Positions 21,954-21,995 of a stretch of DNA of 21,995 bases are shown in pieces (position 1 is the first letter of the stretch; the number at the start of each line of letters is the position of its first letter). The stretch is from an uncultured Collinsella sp. Lineage in GTDB: Bacteria > Actinomycetota > Coriobacteriia > Coriobacteriales > Coriobacteriaceae. Position numbers and translations under genes: made by a program. Where the stretch lies: positions 1-21,995 of the forward strand of contig USEK01000011.1 in the NCBI GenBank assembly GCA_900553705.1, read 5' to 3'. The notes beneath the pieces are model-generated. The model was not told where the DNA came from, made no database searches, and saw only the letters and a list, made by a program, of their open reading frames with translations.

Positions 21954-21995
21954 CTGTCTCTTATACACATCTCCGAGCCCACGAGACGTAGAGGA
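21954..21995 (+). other. Nextera adapter and i7 index at the right contig end
   Basis: 21954-21972 is the Tn5 mosaic end CTGTCTCTTATACACATCT, continued by CCGAGCCCACGAGAC to 21987, the Nextera adapter in reverse complement. The last eight bases GTAGAGGA equal the i7 index N712 as I remember that table. None of this is genomic. Confidence 0.97.

Noticed and set aside
21659..21982. Minus-strand frame beginning MGSEMCIRDR
   Set aside because: Its start is translated Nextera adapter; the rest is antisense of the DUF362 gene.

Overview
The window is a GC-rich contig, almost certainly from a gut actinobacterium of the class Coriobacteriia and most likely Collinsella or a close relative. This placement is inferred from base composition, protein style and gene content; no search was run. 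Both ends carry Illumina Nextera transposase adapter (1-25 and 21954-21987, followed by what looks like an i7 index). Real sequence is therefore 26-21953, and the first and last genes are cut by artificial edges.

Layout. 37-738: a biotin-protein-ligase-like protein with degenerate catalytic motifs. 759-1532 (minus): type III pantothenate kinase, convergent with it. 1730-1806: initiator tRNA-fMet with its own promoter and terminator. 1896-2112: three consecutive inverted repeats of one family. 2255-4285: a large FMN/FAD/iron-sulfur Old Yellow Enzyme-type oxidoreductase. 4397-4734: an AT-rich leader before a small protein with two helix-turn-helix domains that resembles an IS3-type OrfA without its partner.

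5417-11055: a five-gene operon for a membrane-bound, energy-converting [NiFe] hydrogenase of the Ech type. Gene order matches echABCDEF, but the two membrane subunits EchA and EchB are fused into one 960-residue protein. The enzyme would oxidise ferredoxin, reduce protons to H2 and pump ions. 11111-11854 is a gene-free block with three long, mutually related hairpin elements alternating with two copies of a short direct repeat. The hairpin arms differ between copies while staying complementary, which suggests that the structure is what is conserved.

11855-13626 (minus): a NarL-type response regulator and DesK/NarX-type histidine kinase, divergent from an ABC exporter (ATPase plus two ABC-2 permeases, 13824-17097). 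The set resembles two-component-controlled exporters such as the linearmycin-resistance locus LnrJK/LnrLMN. A second ABC system (MacB-like ATPase plus an 888-residue FtsX-type permease, 17191-20579) follows. Its stop codon lies inside a repeat cluster of GGGGACAGTC motifs (20577-20758). The last gene (20841-21953, cut) encodes a DUF362 protein with two [4Fe-4S] motifs, behind a promoter carrying an 11-bp-phased direct repeat.
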